From the NCBI RefSeq assembly GCF_000156175.1, contig NZ_GG692710.1, positions 792,678-856,677 of the forward strand: a DNA stretch of 64,000 nt. The letters are read 5' to 3'. How positions within the stretch are numbered: the first letter of the stretch is position 1; each line of letters opens with the position of its first letter. This document shows, in pieces, positions 8,290-18,098 of this stretch. The translations under genes were made by a program, and so were the position numbers. The notes under the pieces are model-generated. The model saw nothing but the letters and a program-made list of their open reading frames with translations, was not told the DNA's origin and made no database searches. Source of the DNA: Collinsella intestinalis DSM 13280 (GTDB lineage Bacteria; Actinomycetota; Coriobacteriia; Coriobacteriales; Coriobacteriaceae).

Positions 8290-8912
8290 AGACCGAGCTC
8301 AGCCTTCACGTCGGTGTACACCAGGTCGATGTCGCGGTTGCCGTCGACGACCTTGAGGATGCCCTGACCGCGATAGTACTCGACCAGCGGGCTGGTGTTC
8401 TTCTCGTACACATCGAGGCGGTTCTTGATGGTCTCGGGCTTGTCATCGTCGCGCTGATACATCTCACCGGCGCAAGACGGGCACACGGTGGTGTCCGGAC
8501 CGGCGGTGTAGCCGCAGTCACGGCAGGTGCGACGAGAGGACAGGCGGTCGATGATGACCTCTGCCGGGACGTCGACCAGCAGGGCGCCGTCGAGCTCGCG
8601 ACCCATGGCGGCAAGCTCGGTGTCGAGCGTGACAGCCTGGGTGGTGTTACGCGGGAAGCCGTCGAGGATGAAGCCCTTCTGGGCGTCATCGGCGGCAAGG
8701 CGCTCCTTGACGAGATCGATCACAAGCTGGTCGGGGACGAGCTCGCCTGCATCCATGTACTTCTTTGCGGCGACGCCGAGCTCGGACTGAGCCTTGACGG
8801 CAGCGCGAAGCAGGTCGCCGGTGGAGATGTGGGCCACGCCGTAGTCGGCGACGAGGCGCTGGGCCTGGGTGCCCTTACCGGCGCCGGGGGCGCCCAACAA
8901 CACGATGTTCAT
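8286..8912 (-). CDS. adk: Adenylate kinase
   Basis: Catalyses ATP + AMP to 2 ADP and sets adenylate energy charge (208 aa). The P-loop GAPGAGKGT is at residues 7-15, the AMP-binding DGFPRNTTQA at 84-93, and the LID region holds Cys130, Cys133, Cys144 and Cys147. The four Cys predict a structural zinc site, as in many Gram-positive enzymes. It follows secY by 18 nt and overlaps map by 4 nt. Confidence 0.97.
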   Translation of the reverse strand: MNIVLLGAPGAGKGTQAQRLVADYGVAHISTGDLLRAAVKAQSELGVAAKKYMDAGELVPDQLVIDLVKERLAADDAQKGFILDGFPRNTTQAVTLDTELAAMGRELDGALLVDVPAEVIIDRLSSRRTCRDCGYTAGPDTTVCPSCAGEMYQRDDDKPETIKNRLDVYEKNTSPLVEYYRGQGILKVVDGNRDIDLVYTDVKAELGL

Positions 8913-8930
8913 GAGAGACTCCTTTGAGAC

Positions 8931-10217
8931 CTACTTGAAGAAACCGTCGTAGTCGTACATCTTGAGCTGGCTCTCGACCTTGTCGATGGTGTCCATGACA
9001 ACACCGACCATGATCAGAACCGAAGTGCCCCCAAAGGCCTGGATGAGCGCGTTGTTCGTAAAGGAGAACACGATCGAGGGGACGATGGCGATGCATGCGA
9101 GGAAGATTGCGCTCGGGAGCGTAATCTTGTTCAGCGCATTCTTGATGTAATGAGCCGTCTGCTTACCGGGACGAACGCCGGGGATGAAGCCGCCCTGCTT
9201 CTTGAGATTCTCAGCCGTCTCGTCCGGGTTGAAGACCATGGACGTATAGAAGTAGGCAAAGAACACGATGAGGACGACGTTCAGGATCCAGTTGATCCAG
9301 CCGCTGGACAGTGCTCCGGCAAAGGCCTGCATCCAACCGACGTTGGGGAAGAAGACCGCAAGCTGAGCCGGGAAGTACAGCAGGGCGCTCGCGAAGATGA
9401 TCGGAATGACGCCGGCGGTGTTCACCTTGATCGGCAGATACGTGGACTGACCACCCATGATGCGACGACCGACGACGCGCTTGGCGTACTGTACCGGGAT
9501 ACGACGCTGACCGCGCTCGAGGTACACGATGAACGGAATGACGCACAGGATCACGACGAGGATGACGAGCGTGGTGATGACGCCCATGTTGCCGCCCTCG
9601 ATGGACTGGAAGATAGCCTGAGGCAGACCGGCCATGATGTTGGCGAAGATGATCAGGCTCATGCCGTTGCCGATACCGCGCTGGGTGATGAGCTCACCGA
9701 TCCACATGATGAGCATGGCGCCCGCGGTGAGCGTACCCACGATCATAATGTCGAAGATGATCTCGGGGGCGCCCGCACCGTTGAACTGGATACCGAAGCT
9801 CTTGAAGAGGAAGAGGTAACCAACGGAGTTCAGCAGGGCGAGGCCGAGCGTGAGGTAACGAGAGTACTGGGTGATCTTGGTCTGGCCAACCTCACCCTCA
9901 CGGGCCAGCTCATGCAGGCTGGGCACAACAGCCTGGAGCATCTGCATGATGATGGAGCTCGTGATGTAGGGCATGATGCCCAGGGAGAAGACGGACACGT
10001 AAGAGAGCGCACCGCCCGAGAAAAGATTCAGCAGGGCCATCGCACCGCTGGCGAAGGTATCGCCAGCGGATTGGAAAAGGCCCGACATCGCCTGGAAGGG
10101 GATGCCGGGCACGGGAACGTGCGCACCGATACGGTACACAACGAGCATCGCGATGGTAAAAAGAATCTTTCCGCGGAGTTCTTTGATGCGGAAGGTGTTC
10201 TTCAAACCAGTTAGCAC
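8931..10217 (-). CDS. secY: Protein translocase subunit SecY
   Basis: Channel-forming subunit of the Sec translocon (428 aa, about ten membrane segments). Typical features are the first segment ILFTIAMLVVYRIGAHVPVPGI, the plug region after it, and the cytoplasmic loop ERGQRRIPVQYAKR. The start is GTG at 10217, which lies inside the 3' end of rplO, so the genes overlap by 7 nt and are probably translationally coupled. Confidence 0.97.
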   Translation of the reverse strand: MLTGLKNTFRIKELRGKILFTIAMLVVYRIGAHVPVPGIPFQAMSGLFQSAGDTFASGAMALLNLFSGGALSYVSVFSLGIMPYITSSIIMQMLQAVVPSLHELAREGEVGQTKITQYSRYLTLGLALLNSVGYLFLFKSFGIQFNGAGAPEIIFDIMIVGTLTAGAMLIMWIGELITQRGIGNGMSLIIFANIMAGLPQAIFQSIEGGNMGVITTLVILVVILCVIPFIVYLERGQRRIPVQYAKRVVGRRIMGGQSTYLPIKVNTAGVIPIIFASALLYFPAQLAVFFPNVGWMQAFAGALSSGWINWILNVVLIVFFAYFYTSMVFNPDETAENLKKQGGFIPGVRPGKQTAHYIKNALNKITLPSAIFLACIAIVPSIVFSFTNNALIQAFGGTSVLIMVGVVMDTIDKVESQLKMYDYDGFFK

Positions 10218-10660
10218 GGAAGCTCGACCTTTCCGCCAGCGGCCTCGATCTTGGCCTTCGCGGAAGCGGAGACCTTGTCGACCTTGACCGTGAGCTTACG
10301 GGAGAGCTCGCCGTCGCCGAGCACCTTGACGGGCTCGAACTCGGACTTGGTGATGCCAGCGGCCTTGAGGGAGGCACCGTCGACAACGGCACCGTCCTCG
10401 AACTTGACCTCGAGCGTAGAGACGTTCACAGCGGTGAACTCGATACGACGGGGATTCTTGAAGCCGGGGAGCTTGGGGAGACGCATCGCGAGCGGGGTCT
10501 GGCCGCCCTCGAAACCGGCGCCCTTGGTGCCGCCGGAGCGGGAGCCCTGGCCGTTCAGGCCGCGACCGGCGTAGGTGCCGCCCTTGCCGGAGTTACCGCG
10601 ACCGACGCGCTTGCGGCTGTGGGTGGAACCCTGAGCCGGAGTAAGGTCATGAAGCTGCAT
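10211..10660 (-). CDS. rplO: 50S ribosomal protein L15
   Basis: Large-subunit assembly protein (149 aa). It begins MQLHDLTPAQGSTHSRKRVGRG, followed by the glycine-rich segment NSGKGGTYAGRGLNGQGSRSG. It lies between rpmD and secY with the stop inside the secY start region. Confidence 0.98.
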   Translation of the reverse strand: MQLHDLTPAQGSTHSRKRVGRGNSGKGGTYAGRGLNGQGSRSGGTKGAGFEGGQTPLAMRLPKLPGFKNPRRIEFTAVNVSTLEVKFEDGAVVDGASLKAAGITKSEFEPVKVLGDGELSRKLTVKVDKVSASAKAKIEAAGGKVELPC

Positions 10661-10662
10661 TG

Positions 10663-10842
10663 TTACTCCTCCACAATCTCAACGAGATGCTTGACCTTGA
10701 AGATCATGCCACGCACGCCCTCATTGTCGGTGATCTCGCGGGTGTCGTTGATGCGATGCAGGCCGAGGGCGCGGACGGTGCGGCGCTGATCCTCCTTGCA
10801 GCCGTTGATGCTGCGGACCTGCTTGATCTTGATGGTAGCCAT
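10663..10842 (-). CDS. rpmD: 50S ribosomal protein L30
   Basis: Short large-subunit protein (59 aa) starting MATIKIKQVRSINGCKEDQR, with the family motif ALGLHRINDTREI. It lies 2 nt after the rpsE stop and 2 nt before rplO, the normal spc order rpsE-rpmD-rplO. Confidence 0.97.
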   Translation of the reverse strand: MATIKIKQVRSINGCKEDQRRTVRALGLHRINDTREITDNEGVRGMIFKVKHLVEIVEE

Positions 10843-10844
10843 GC

Positions 10845-11375
10845 CTAGTTCTCCTTCTTGCCAACAAACATCTCGGAGACGGTGAGGCCGCGGCGGGCAG
10901 CGACATCCTCAGGGGTGGAGAGCTGCTTGAGACCCTCGGCAGCGGCCTTGATGATGTTCAGGCCGTTGTCGGAACCGAGCGACTTGGACAGAATGTTCTT
11001 GATGCCGGCCAGCTCGAAGAGCGGACGGACGGCACCGCCAGCGATGACGCCGGTACCCTCGACAGCGGGGCGCATGATGATGCTAGCAGCACCGAACTCA
11101 CCCTGAACGTCGTGGGGAATGGTACCCTCGGCGGTCACGGGAACGTGGAACATGTGCTTCTTAGCGTCGATGGAGGCCTTGGAGATAGCCAGCGGCACCT
11201 CCGCGGACTTGCCCATGCCCAGACCGACGTTGCCCTTGCCGTCGCCCACGACCACGAGGGCCACGAGGCTCATGCGACGACCGCCCTTGACGGTCTTGGC
11301 GACGCGGTTGATGAAAACGACGCGCTCCTCGAACTCGGAGGCCTCGCGCTGCTGCTTCTGCTGATTACGAGCCAT
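10845..11375 (-). CDS. rpsE: 30S ribosomal protein S5
   Basis: Small-subunit protein involved in decoding accuracy and mRNA unwinding (176 aa). The double-stranded RNA-binding core [20 protein letters not shown] and the conserved [10 protein letters not shown] are present. Its ATG follows the rplR stop by 11 nt. Confidence 0.98.
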   Translation of the reverse strand: MARNQQKQQREASEFEERVVFINRVAKTVKGGRRMSLVALVVVGDGKGNVGLGMGKSAEVPLAISKASIDAKKHMFHVPVTAEGTIPHDVQGEFGAASIIMRPAVEGTGVIAGGAVRPLFELAGIKNILSKSLGSDNGLNIIKAAAEGLKQLSTPEDVAARRGLTVSEMFVGKKEN

Positions 11376-11386
11376 GCTCTTACCTC

Positions 11387-11749
11387 CTAGAATTCGAGAC
11401 CGGCGGCGCGAGCACCGTCGGCGAGGGCCTTGACGCGACCATGGTAGACGCGGCCACCGCGGTCGAAGGAAACGGTCTTGATGCCGGCCTCGAGGGCGCG
11501 CTCGCCCACGAGCTTACCGACCTTCTCGGCAGCCTCCTTGTTGCTGGTGGTCGTGCCCTTGAACTCGGCCTCGAGGGTGGAGGCGGAGACGAGGGTGTGA
11601 CCCTTGGTGTCGTCGACGATCATGGCGTAGATGTTGGCGTTGGAACGCACGACGCGCAGACGCGGGCGAGCCGGGGTGCCAAAGATCTTGCCGCGGACAC
11701 GGCGCTGACGACGCTTGAGGCCGGCGCGCTTTGCCTGTTGCTTGTTCAT
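11387..11749 (-). CDS. rplR: 50S ribosomal protein L18
   Basis: 5S rRNA-binding protein of the central protuberance (120 aa). The start is the ATG at 11749, which has AAGGAG 6 nt upstream; 10 in-frame upstream codons are unsupported. The conserved C-terminus [20 protein letters not shown] identifies it. Confidence 0.97.
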   Translation of the reverse strand: MNKQQAKRAGLKRRQRRVRGKIFGTPARPRLRVVRSNANIYAMIVDDTKGHTLVSASTLEAEFKGTTTSNKEAAEKVGKLVGERALEAGIKTVSFDRGGRVYHGRVKALADGARAAGLEF

Positions 11750-11817
11750 GTGAAACTCCTTATGAAGTCCTGCCAGCACCTGACGGGGTGCTGGTCTTAC
11801 GACGTGGAAGCGCTCTA

Positions 11818-12354
11818 CTACTTAGCGGCCTTGCCGAGCTTGCGGCGGATGTGCTCGCCCAGGTAGTGGATGCCCTTGCCCTTGTAAGGCTCCGGCGGAC
11901 GCTTGGCACGGATCTCGGCGGCAACCTGGCCGACCTGCTGCTTGTCGATGCCCTTGACGTGGATGTGGGTGTTGTCCGGGCACTCGAAGGTGATGCCCTC
12001 GGGGGCGGTGTAGATCACCGGGTGAGAGTAACCAAGGGACAGATCCAGGTCCTTGCCCTTGAGCTGAACACGGTAGCCAACGCCGGCGAGCTCGAGGACC
12101 TTGGTGTAGCCCTCGGAGACGCCGATGACCATGTTCTGGATCAGGGCGCGGGTGAGGCCGTGGCGGGCACGGGTCTCACGCTCGTCGTCGGGGCGGGAGA
12201 CGGTCAGCACGCCGTCGGCGACCTCGATGGTGAGCTTCTCATAGAAATCGGCCTCAAGGGTGCCCTTGGAGCCCTTCACGGACACGTGAGTGCCGTCAAC
12301 TGCCACTTCGACTCCGGCGGGAATCTGGACAGGCTTCTTACCGATACGAGACAC
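11818..12354 (-). CDS. rplF: 50S ribosomal protein L6
   Basis: Large-subunit protein near the factor-binding site (178 aa). The start is a GTG at 12354 after AAAGGAGAACACC, giving the normal N-terminus [15 protein letters not shown]. The C-terminal signature [14 protein letters not shown] is intact. A longer in-frame extension has no similarity to L6. Confidence 0.97.
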   Translation of the reverse strand: MSRIGKKPVQIPAGVEVAVDGTHVSVKGSKGTLEADFYEKLTIEVADGVLTVSRPDDERETRARHGLTRALIQNMVIGVSEGYTKVLELAGVGYRVQLKGKDLDLSLGYSHPVIYTAPEGITFECPDNTHIHVKGIDKQQVGQVAAEIRAKRPPEPYKGKGIHYLGEHIRRKLGKAAK

Positions 12355-12388
12355 GGTGTTCTCCTTTCCTTCTACTCGCCTAAGCGAA

Positions 12389-12787
12389 TTACCAGATGAG
12401 GGCGATGACCTCGCCGCCGATGCCCTTCTTGCGAGCATCGCGGTCGGCCATGACACCCTGGCTGGTGGAAACAATGGCGGTACCGAGGCCGCCGCGGACG
12501 CGGGGGAGGTCCTTCACGCCGGCGTACTTGCGCAGACCAGGCTTGGAGTAGCGCTTGATGCCGTTGATGACCTTGGCCTTCTTGGGACCGTACTTGAGGG
12601 TGATGTGAAGGGTCTTGGCGGGGGCGGTGTCCTCAACGGTGTAGCCCTCGATGTAGCCCTCCTCGTAGATGACTCGAGCGATCTCGACGAGCTTCTTGGA
12701 GCTCGGCATCGAGACCTCGGCCTTGTTCGCAGCATTGCCGTTGCGGATGCGCGTGAGCATGTCTGCGATCGGGTCGGTGAGATTCAT
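12389..12787 (-). CDS. rpsH: 30S ribosomal protein S8
   Basis: 16S rRNA-binding protein and, in other bacteria, translational repressor of the spc operon (132 aa). The start at 12787 follows GAAGGAGAATCCAC and gives [18 protein letters not shown]. The C-terminal [20 protein letters not shown] is typical. The 126-nt gap to rpsN contains no gene. Confidence 0.97.
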   Translation of the reverse strand: MNLTDPIADMLTRIRNGNAANKAEVSMPSSKKLVEIARVIYEEGYIEGYTVEDTAPAKTLHITLKYGPKKAKVINGIKRYSKPGLRKYAGVKDLPRVRGGLGTAIVSTSQGVMADRDARKKGIGGEVIALIW

Positions 12788-12913
12788 GTGGATTCTCCTT
12801 CGTTCTTGATGAGTCCGTGCCCTCGGTACTCCCCCACCCTTAGCGGGGAAGCCTGTAAGGCACGTCTTCCGTACGCTCCACCTCATAGATGAGATGGGCG
12901 CGCTGGCAGTGAC

Positions 12914-13099
12914 TTACCAGCTGGCCTTCTTGATGCCGGGAAGCTCGCCCTTGAGCGCCAGCTCGCGGAAGCAGACACGGCACAGGCCGAACTTGCGGTA
13001 CACAGAGTGCGGACGGCCGCAGCGCTGGCAGCGCGTGTACTCGCGGGTCGAGAACTTCTGCTTGCGATTGCACTTGACGATCATCGATGTCTTAGCCAC
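12914..13099 (-). CDS. rpsN: 30S ribosomal protein S14 type Z
   Basis: Short zinc-binding S14 (61 aa). Cys24, Cys27, Cys40 and Cys43 form the zinc ribbon ([20 protein letters not shown]). This form depends on zinc, unlike the long Cys-free paralogue that some actinobacteria also encode elsewhere. It follows a GAGGAGG site. Confidence 0.97.
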   Translation of the reverse strand: MAKTSMIVKCNRKQKFSTREYTRCQRCGRPHSVYRKFGLCRVCFRELALKGELPGIKKASW

Positions 13100-13135
13100 T
13101 TATTTCCTCCTCACATACGTATATATGCGCCTCGG

Positions 13136-13168
13136 ACAGGCGGCACGTGCTCTTCGCGCACCGCCTGT
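13136..13168. repeat. Hairpin between rplE and rpsN
   Basis: An 8-bp perfect stem (ACAGGCGG with CCGCCTGT) encloses an inner TGC/GCA pair in the 90-nt gap between rplE and rpsN. No U-tract follows on the coding strand, so it looks like a folded intercistronic spacer rather than a terminator. Confidence 0.45.
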
Positions 13169-13189
13169 GGAACCCGGGGCTTTAAGAAC

Positions 13190-13747
13190 CTATTTCTTGA
13201 ACGGGAAGCCGAAGGCGTCGAGAAGGGCCTTGGCCTCTTCGTCGGTCTTCGCGGTGGTGACGATGGTGATGTCCATACCACGGGTGTGGTCGACGGAGTC
13301 GAAGTCAACCTCGGGGAAGATAAGCTGCTCGGTGACGCCCATCGAGAAGTTGCCACGGCCGTCGAAGGACTTGGCGGAGATGCCGCGGAAGTCGCGGATA
13401 CGGGGGATGGCGACGGAGGTCAGACGATCGAAAAACTCCCACATGCGGTCGCCGCGCAGGGTGACCTTGGCGCCGATGGGCATGCCAGCGCGCAGCTTGA
13501 AGGAGGCGATGGACTTGCGGGCGCGGGTGACCATGGGCTGCTGGCCGGTGATGACGCGCAGGTCGCGAACAGCGCCGTCGATAGCCTTGGAATCGGTGGC
13601 GGCCTCGCCGACACCCATGTTCACGACGATCTTCTCGAACTTGGGGATCATCATGACGTTCTCATACTGGAACTTGTCCTGCATGAGCTGCTTGACCTCG
13701 TCGTTGTACTTGGTCTTGAGACGGGGAATGTACTTCTCCTCAGCCAT
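13190..13747 (-). CDS. rplE: 50S ribosomal protein L5
   Basis: 5S rRNA-binding protein of the central protuberance (185 aa). The ATG at 13747 follows AAGGAGTG, and a GTG two codons upstream is less likely. [20 protein letters not shown] near the C-terminus is typical. In most bacteria rplX lies directly upstream. Here rplE opens a new unit, because the rplX-rplE junction is occupied by 4.5 kb of unrelated genes. Confidence 0.97.
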   Translation of the reverse strand: MAEEKYIPRLKTKYNDEVKQLMQDKFQYENVMMIPKFEKIVVNMGVGEAATDSKAIDGAVRDLRVITGQQPMVTRARKSIASFKLRAGMPIGAKVTLRGDRMWEFFDRLTSVAIPRIRDFRGISAKSFDGRGNFSMGVTEQLIFPEVDFDSVDHTRGMDITIVTTAKTDEEAKALLDAFGFPFKK

Positions 13748-13777
13748 TTTCACTCCTTACTGGGGTTTTAAGCACGG

Positions 13778-13887
13778 GGTTGGCCTCGTGGGTTAGCCTC
13801 GTGCCTCCTGACGTGCGCCATACCCGCGATGGCTGTCTTGGGCATGACGAATTGACGGCAGGAGCCGACAAAACAGTCGTTACTATA
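13778..13887 (-). promoter_or_regulatory. Putative rplE promoter and leader
   Basis: On the minus strand TATAGT (13882-13887) is a good -10, but the -35 region is weak (TGGCAA). It would give a leader of about 130 nt. The leader contains a 13-nt tandem repeat (plus GGTTGGCCTCGTG at 13778-13790 and GGTTAGCCTCGTG at 13791-13803), which may be a protein-binding or folding element. A promoter is expected because this r-protein block is cut off from rplX by a terminator and opposing genes. Confidence 0.4.
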
Positions 13888-13973
13888 CGCTTATGCGGCG
13901 ACGATTGCCACCGCAACTTCATGTGTGCAGGTAAATCCATAAATCGGGAAACGACATCCCCTTCGTGCGAGTC

Positions 13974-14088
13974 GGGGCTGGGAGGACCGGGGGATTTTTT
14001 CTCGGTCAGGTCCTGCGCAAGACGAAGCGTCCACTGGACGCTTCTTTGCGTGCGGAATCTACAAAAATCCCCCGGCCCTCCCAGCCCC
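13974..14088. repeat. Long hairpin repeat element, copy 1
   Basis: Outer arms of 26 nt (13974-13999 and 14063-14088) pair with one mismatch; both are G/C-rich and end in a T5/A5 run. Inside is a second hairpin, GAAGCGTCC-ACT-GGACGCTTC. The 63-nt core closely matches the core of the element at 24244-24348, but the outer arms have a different sequence. It lies 227 nt upstream of rplE, between rplE and the divergent U32 gene. The rest of the gap (14089-14168) holds the U32 leader, with TATACT at 14130-14135 as a possible -10. Confidence 0.8.
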
Positions 14089-14168
14089 CGGCCACGCAAA
14101 GCGTTCACATCGTTGAATCCCCGCCACTCTATACTTGTTGCGAATCAACCGCTACTCCGGAGGTTTTC

Positions 14169-16643
14169 ATGCCTTCTTCTCCTTCGACACGTTTTTCCAA
14201 ACCAGAACTCCTCGCGCCTGCCGGCGGACCGGAGCCGTTTTACGCGGCGCTCGCGGCCGGCGCGGATGCCATCTACTGCGGCATGGGGTCGTTCAACGCC
14301 CGACGCAAGGCCGATAACTTCACTGACGAGTCTTTCGAGGCAGCCTGCCGTGCGGCGCATCTCGCTGGGTCGCGTGTCTATGTGACCGTCAACATCGTTA
14401 TTAAAGACGAGGAGATGTCCGAGGCGCTCTCTCTTGTCGACCGTTGCTGGAGGCTCGGTGCCGATGCCTTCATCATCCAGGACTGGGGCCTGTTTTTTGA
14501 GATTCGCCGCCTCATGCCCGAGGTGGAGACCCATATATCGACACAGGCGAATATTCACGACGCCCGGGGTACCGCCTGGTGCAAAGAAGCCGGTGCAGAT
14601 CGCGTCACGCTTTCTCGCGAGCTCTCCATCGACGAGGTTGCCATCATCCACGACGCCGTGGATATAGAGCTCGAAGTGTTTTCACACGGCGCCATCTGTT
14701 TTTGCTACTCGGGCGTTTGCCTGCTTTCCAGCTTCACCTCCCGGGGGCGCTCGGCTAATCGCGGCATGTGCGCACAGCCCTGTCGCCTGCCTTACGAGCT
14801 GATTGACGAAACGGGACGCTCCTGGTCGAAGCCCGGTCGCGAGCGCGCCCTATGCCCGCGCGACACCTGCACCGCCGATAAGCTTCCCCGTCTGCTGGAT
14901 GCCGGCGCTCACGCACTGAAACTCGAAGGGCGCATGAAGGCCCCCGACTACGTGCACTCCATCGTGAGCGCCTACCGTGCGCAGCTCGATGACATCCTCG
15001 CCGGCCGCGAAATCTCAGACGAGACCGCGCAGGCCCGTTACCGCCAACTCAAGCGCTGCTTCAATCGCGATTTCACCTCCGAGTATCAGGAGGGTCGTTC
15101 GGGCGATGAGATGATGAGCTACGAGCGCTCGAACAACCGAGGCCAAATCGTGGGCGAGGTGCTCGGTAGCAAGCCACTCGGCAACACAAAGGGCCTGAAA
15201 CCCGACGACAAGCGCCGTCGCGCCGCCTGGACGAAGCTGCGCCTTTCCGAGCCCGTGAGCAAGGGCGACCTACTCGAGCTGCGCCACGACGATGAGTTCG
15301 ATCAGTTCCTCACCGCAATTGCCCCCGAGGATGCCCGGGCAGGCGATAGCATCGAGTGCCGCACCGCCCGCCCCATGCCCGCAGGCGCCCTTGTACGCCT
15401 TATCCGCAGCCAGGCCGCGCTCGACGCTGCAGAGGCTGCGCTCAAGCGCCCTGTCGCCCGCAAGCGCGCCGTGGATGTGCGCGTTGTGGCCCACCTGGGG
15501 CAGCCGTTTGCCGTTGAACTGACCTGCATCGACGATCCAGCGCTTTCCGGACGCGCGGAGGGCTTCACGGTGGAGTCCGCCAAGACCCGCGCCGTATCAG
15601 CGGAAGACCTGGTCGAGCACGTGGGCCGCATGGGCTCGTCGCCATTTGAGGCGGTAAGCTTCGACATCCAACTTGACGAGGGCTGCGGTATGGGATTTTC
15701 TGCGGTCCACAAGGTGCGCGCCGCTGCATGCGAAGCGCTGGAACGATCCATCCTCGCGCCGTACGCTGAGCGCCTAAACCATTTGATGGTGCAGAGCGAC
15801 CCTGTGTGCCCGGCGGACTTGAACGACCTCGGGGAGGTCTGTGCGCTCGTCACCTCACTCAATGCCGCCGCGGCGGCACGCAAGGCGGGGGCGGCACGCG
15901 TGTACATGACCGTTGACGACCTGCTCGCTGAAGGGCTCTCCCCTGCCAGCTGCTCCGCCGAGGGCGTCATCCCCGTGCTCGATGAGGTCTCCCGCGAACT
16001 CGACCACGAGCGACTCGACCCGTGGCTCACCCCCGGTGCACCCGCGGCCGTTGGCACCATCTCCGAACTCGCGCTCGGCGCAGAGATCTGTTCCGTTGTG
16101 GAGCTTCGCAGCTGCATCCCCGTGCATAACGTCCCGTGCATGCGTGAGCTCGCCGCCCGTGGTGCGCACGCAGCATGGCTCTCACCCGAGCTCACCCTCG
16201 CCGAGATCGAACGTATCGCCCCGCAGCGCGGCGAAATGACGCTGGGCCTCATGGTGCTCGGCGCTCCCCGCGTCATGACGAGCGAGCATTGCATCCTGCA
16301 GGTCGCCGGCGCCTGCATCCACGATTGCGCGAACTGCCGTCTGCGCGTCCGCGACTTCAAGCTCAAGAACATCGACGGGCGCATGCTGCCCGTCCGAACG
16401 GTCCTCAACGGCCGTAGCCACCTCTACGACGGCGTTCAGCTCGATGCCACCCCACAGATTCCGCAGCTGCTTCGCGCCGGCGTTACGCGCTTCCTCGTTG
16501 ACGGCACATTGATGAATATCGATATGTTATCGCGCTCTGTTGCACGGACCAATCGCGCCCTGGAAGCCGCTCGATCCGGGCGCACGCCTGACAAACGTCT
16601 TCCTGGTACAAGCTCTGGTTGCCTGTTCCAAGGCGTTGAATAG
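14169..16643 (+). CDS. U32 peptidase-family protein with DUF3656 (RlhA-like)
   Basis: An 824-aa member of the U32 family. Characterised large members such as E. coli RlhA take part in hydroxylation of 23S rRNA cytidine; others act on tRNA. The TIM-barrel N-terminus begins PELLAPAGGPEPFYAALAAG, and the U32 signature spans about residues 169-187. Clustered Cys177, Cys179, Cys184, Cys201 and Cys205 suggest an iron-sulfur site. A second Cys cluster (CIHDCANC) lies near the C-terminus. The start at 14169 follows CCGGAGG. The gene opposes the r-protein operon it interrupts. An rRNA-modification role would fit the location but is inferred. Confidence 0.85.
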   Translation: MPSSPSTRFSKPELLAPAGGPEPFYAALAAGADAIYCGMGSFNARRKADNFTDESFEAACRAAHLAGSRVYVTVNIVIKDEEMSEALSLVDRCWRLGADAFIIQDWGLFFEIRRLMPEVETHISTQANIHDARGTAWCKEAGADRVTLSRELSIDEVAIIHDAVDIELEVFSHGAICFCYSGVCLLSSFTSRGRSANRGMCAQPCRLPYELIDETGRSWSKPGRERALCPRDTCTADKLPRLLDAGAHALKLEGRMKAPDYVHSIVSAYRAQLDDILAGREISDETAQARYRQLKRCFNRDFTSEYQEGRSGDEMMSYERSNNRGQIVGEVLGSKPLGNTKGLKPDDKRRRAAWTKLRLSEPVSKGDLLELRHDDEFDQFLTAIAPEDARAGDSIECRTARPMPAGALVRLIRSQAALDAAEAALKRPVARKRAVDVRVVAHLGQPFAVELTCIDDPALSGRAEGFTVESAKTRAVSAEDLVEHVGRMGSSPFEAVSFDIQLDEGCGMGFSAVHKVRAAACEALERSILAPYAERLNHLMVQSDPVCPADLNDLGEVCALVTSLNAAAAARKAGAARVYMTVDDLLAEGLSPASCSAEGVIPVLDEVSRELDHERLDPWLTPGAPAAVGTISELALGAEICSVVELRSCIPVHNVPCMRELAARGAHAAWLSPELTLAEIERIAPQRGEMTLGLMVLGAPRVMTSEHCILQVAGACIHDCANCRLRVRDFKLKNIDGRMLPVRTVLNGRSHLYDGVQLDATPQIPQLLRAGVTRFLVDGTLMNIDMLSRSVARTNRALEAARSGRTPDKRLPGTSSGCLFQGVE

Positions 16644-16667
16644 GATCGCCTCGAATCGCATGTCAAG

Positions 16668-16703
16668 GGGGAGCGGGACTTCACACCCCGCTCCCCTGTT
16701 TTT
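16668..16703 (+). terminator. Rho-independent terminator after the U32 gene
   Basis: Perfect 10-bp stem (GGGGAGCGGG with CCCGCTCCCC), 9-nt loop, then TGTTTTT. The remaining gap to 16883 holds only a short dyad (CATATCGA at 16749-16756 and TCGATATG at 16763-16770) of unknown role. Confidence 0.93.
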
Positions 16704-16883
16704 GTGGCTGCCTGTATTTGACCTATATGCAACGTTCGGTTTGGACCACATATCGATACTTGTCGATATGTTCTGATTGCCCTCTGAGTCGTTGTTCGAA
16801 GCACGATGACGTCCCGCTCGTACGCCCTTCAGCACAAGGCTCAAGCCGTGTGGCAGCCCATGCGAACAGTGCATTCCCCCGCA

Positions 16884-17972
16884 CTACTCCTCCTCGGGGT
16901 ACACAACGCCCCAATCACTGCGCAGACGGGTCATCGTCTCCATCACATCCGAAGCGTAATCGATAAGCTTCAGCTTTGACTCATCCCCGGCAACTGCCTT
17001 CTCCAGGTCGGCGATCTCGTAGCACAGCGCATACGCCTCAACACCAGCCGTGACCTCCTCGCGGCGACCGTCGGCCGTCCAAGTGATCGTCGCTCGGTCC
17101 GCGCGCGGGTACGCCATGATCTCAACGTAGCAATCGTCGAAGCACAGGTCAGCGCGCTTGGGCTGCTTGGCGTGCATGGTGAGGGAGAACACGCCGAGCT
17201 GTCCCTGCGCATTGCGCGTGATGAACCCGCTCTCTTCATCCACCCCCGTCTTAAAGAGGTTGGCCAAAGACACGACTTCGTTGGGTTGGCTCTCCATGAA
17301 CAAGCGCGCAACCGAGAGCGCGTACACGCCGATATCCAGCATCGCACCGCCGGCAAGCGAACGGTTCCAGAAACGGCTCTGCACGTCCTCATAATCATGG
17401 AAACTACCGAAGTTGACCTGCGCAAGACGAAGTCGGCCAAACTCTCCCTCACGCGCACGACGCATGAGCTCGACATAGAGGGGCATGTGCAGGACCGTCG
17501 TTGCGTCCATAAGCACAACGTGATGTTCATCGGCAATAGCACGCGCCTCAGCCAGCTCATCAGAATTAAGGGTGATCGCCTTCTCGCAAAGCACGTGCTT
17601 TCCAGCCGACAAAGCTCCACGCAGGTACTCGATATGTGTGTTGTGAGGCGTGGTGATGTAGATGGCGTCAACCGCTGGATCTGCATATAGATCTTCAACC
17701 GAGCGATATACACGTTCAACGCCGTACTCAGTAGCGAATGCTTCGGCCTTTTCCAGCGTGCGATTTGCCACGCCGTAAACCTTGCGTCCAGCAAGTGCAA
17801 GCGATTGGGCCATCTGATTGGCAATCACGCCACAACCAATAACCGCCCACCTCAGCTCAGGCGCGGTGAAGATATCATCCGGGAACGGCAATCCATCAAC
17901 AGCGGCAAACGCAGCCTTTGCTGCAGCAGCAGCGTCCAAGGGCGCAGCATTGAGAGTATTCTGTGCATCCAT
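16884..17972 (-). CDS. Gfo/Idh/MocA-family NAD(P)-dependent oxidoreductase
   Basis: A 362-aa dehydrogenase of the glucose-fructose oxidoreductase/inositol dehydrogenase family, which oxidises or reduces sugars, inositols or related diols. The Rossmann motif GCGVIA is at residues 46-51. The usual EKP is EKA here (130-132), with the catalytic-site Lys131 kept. GGAMLDIGVYALSVARLF in the C-terminal domain is typical. The N-terminal 40 residues are an Ala-rich extension. The start at 17972 follows ATGGGG; longer upstream codons are unsupported. The substrate cannot be inferred from context. It converges on the U32 gene and sits in the same cargo block. Confidence 0.9.
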   Translation of the reverse strand: MDAQNTLNAAPLDAAAAAKAAFAAVDGLPFPDDIFTAPELRWAVIGCGVIANQMAQSLALAGRKVYGVANRTLEKAEAFATEYGVERVYRSVEDLYADPAVDAIYITTPHNTHIEYLRGALSAGKHVLCEKAITLNSDELAEARAIADEHHVVLMDATTVLHMPLYVELMRRAREGEFGRLRLAQVNFGSFHDYEDVQSRFWNRSLAGGAMLDIGVYALSVARLFMESQPNEVVSLANLFKTGVDEESGFITRNAQGQLGVFSLTMHAKQPKRADLCFDDCYVEIMAYPRADRATITWTADGRREEVTAGVEAYALCYEIADLEKAVAGDESKLKLIDYASDVMETMTRLRSDWGVVYPEEE

Positions 17973-18098
17973 ATGTACCCCATTTCCATGATTGATCACT
18001 ACGATGCAATTGTGGCACAAGGAGCAAGTCTCAACACGGTCCATGTAAGAAGAAACTCTTAGTGAACCCTCTCATAGAAGGTTCGATTCACTTTTTAA

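Noticed and set aside
13740..14108. Short protein frames within the two hairpin repeats (also 24047-24358)
   Set aside because: They read through inverted repeats, have no ribosome-binding sites, and their similarity reflects DNA repeat identity only.
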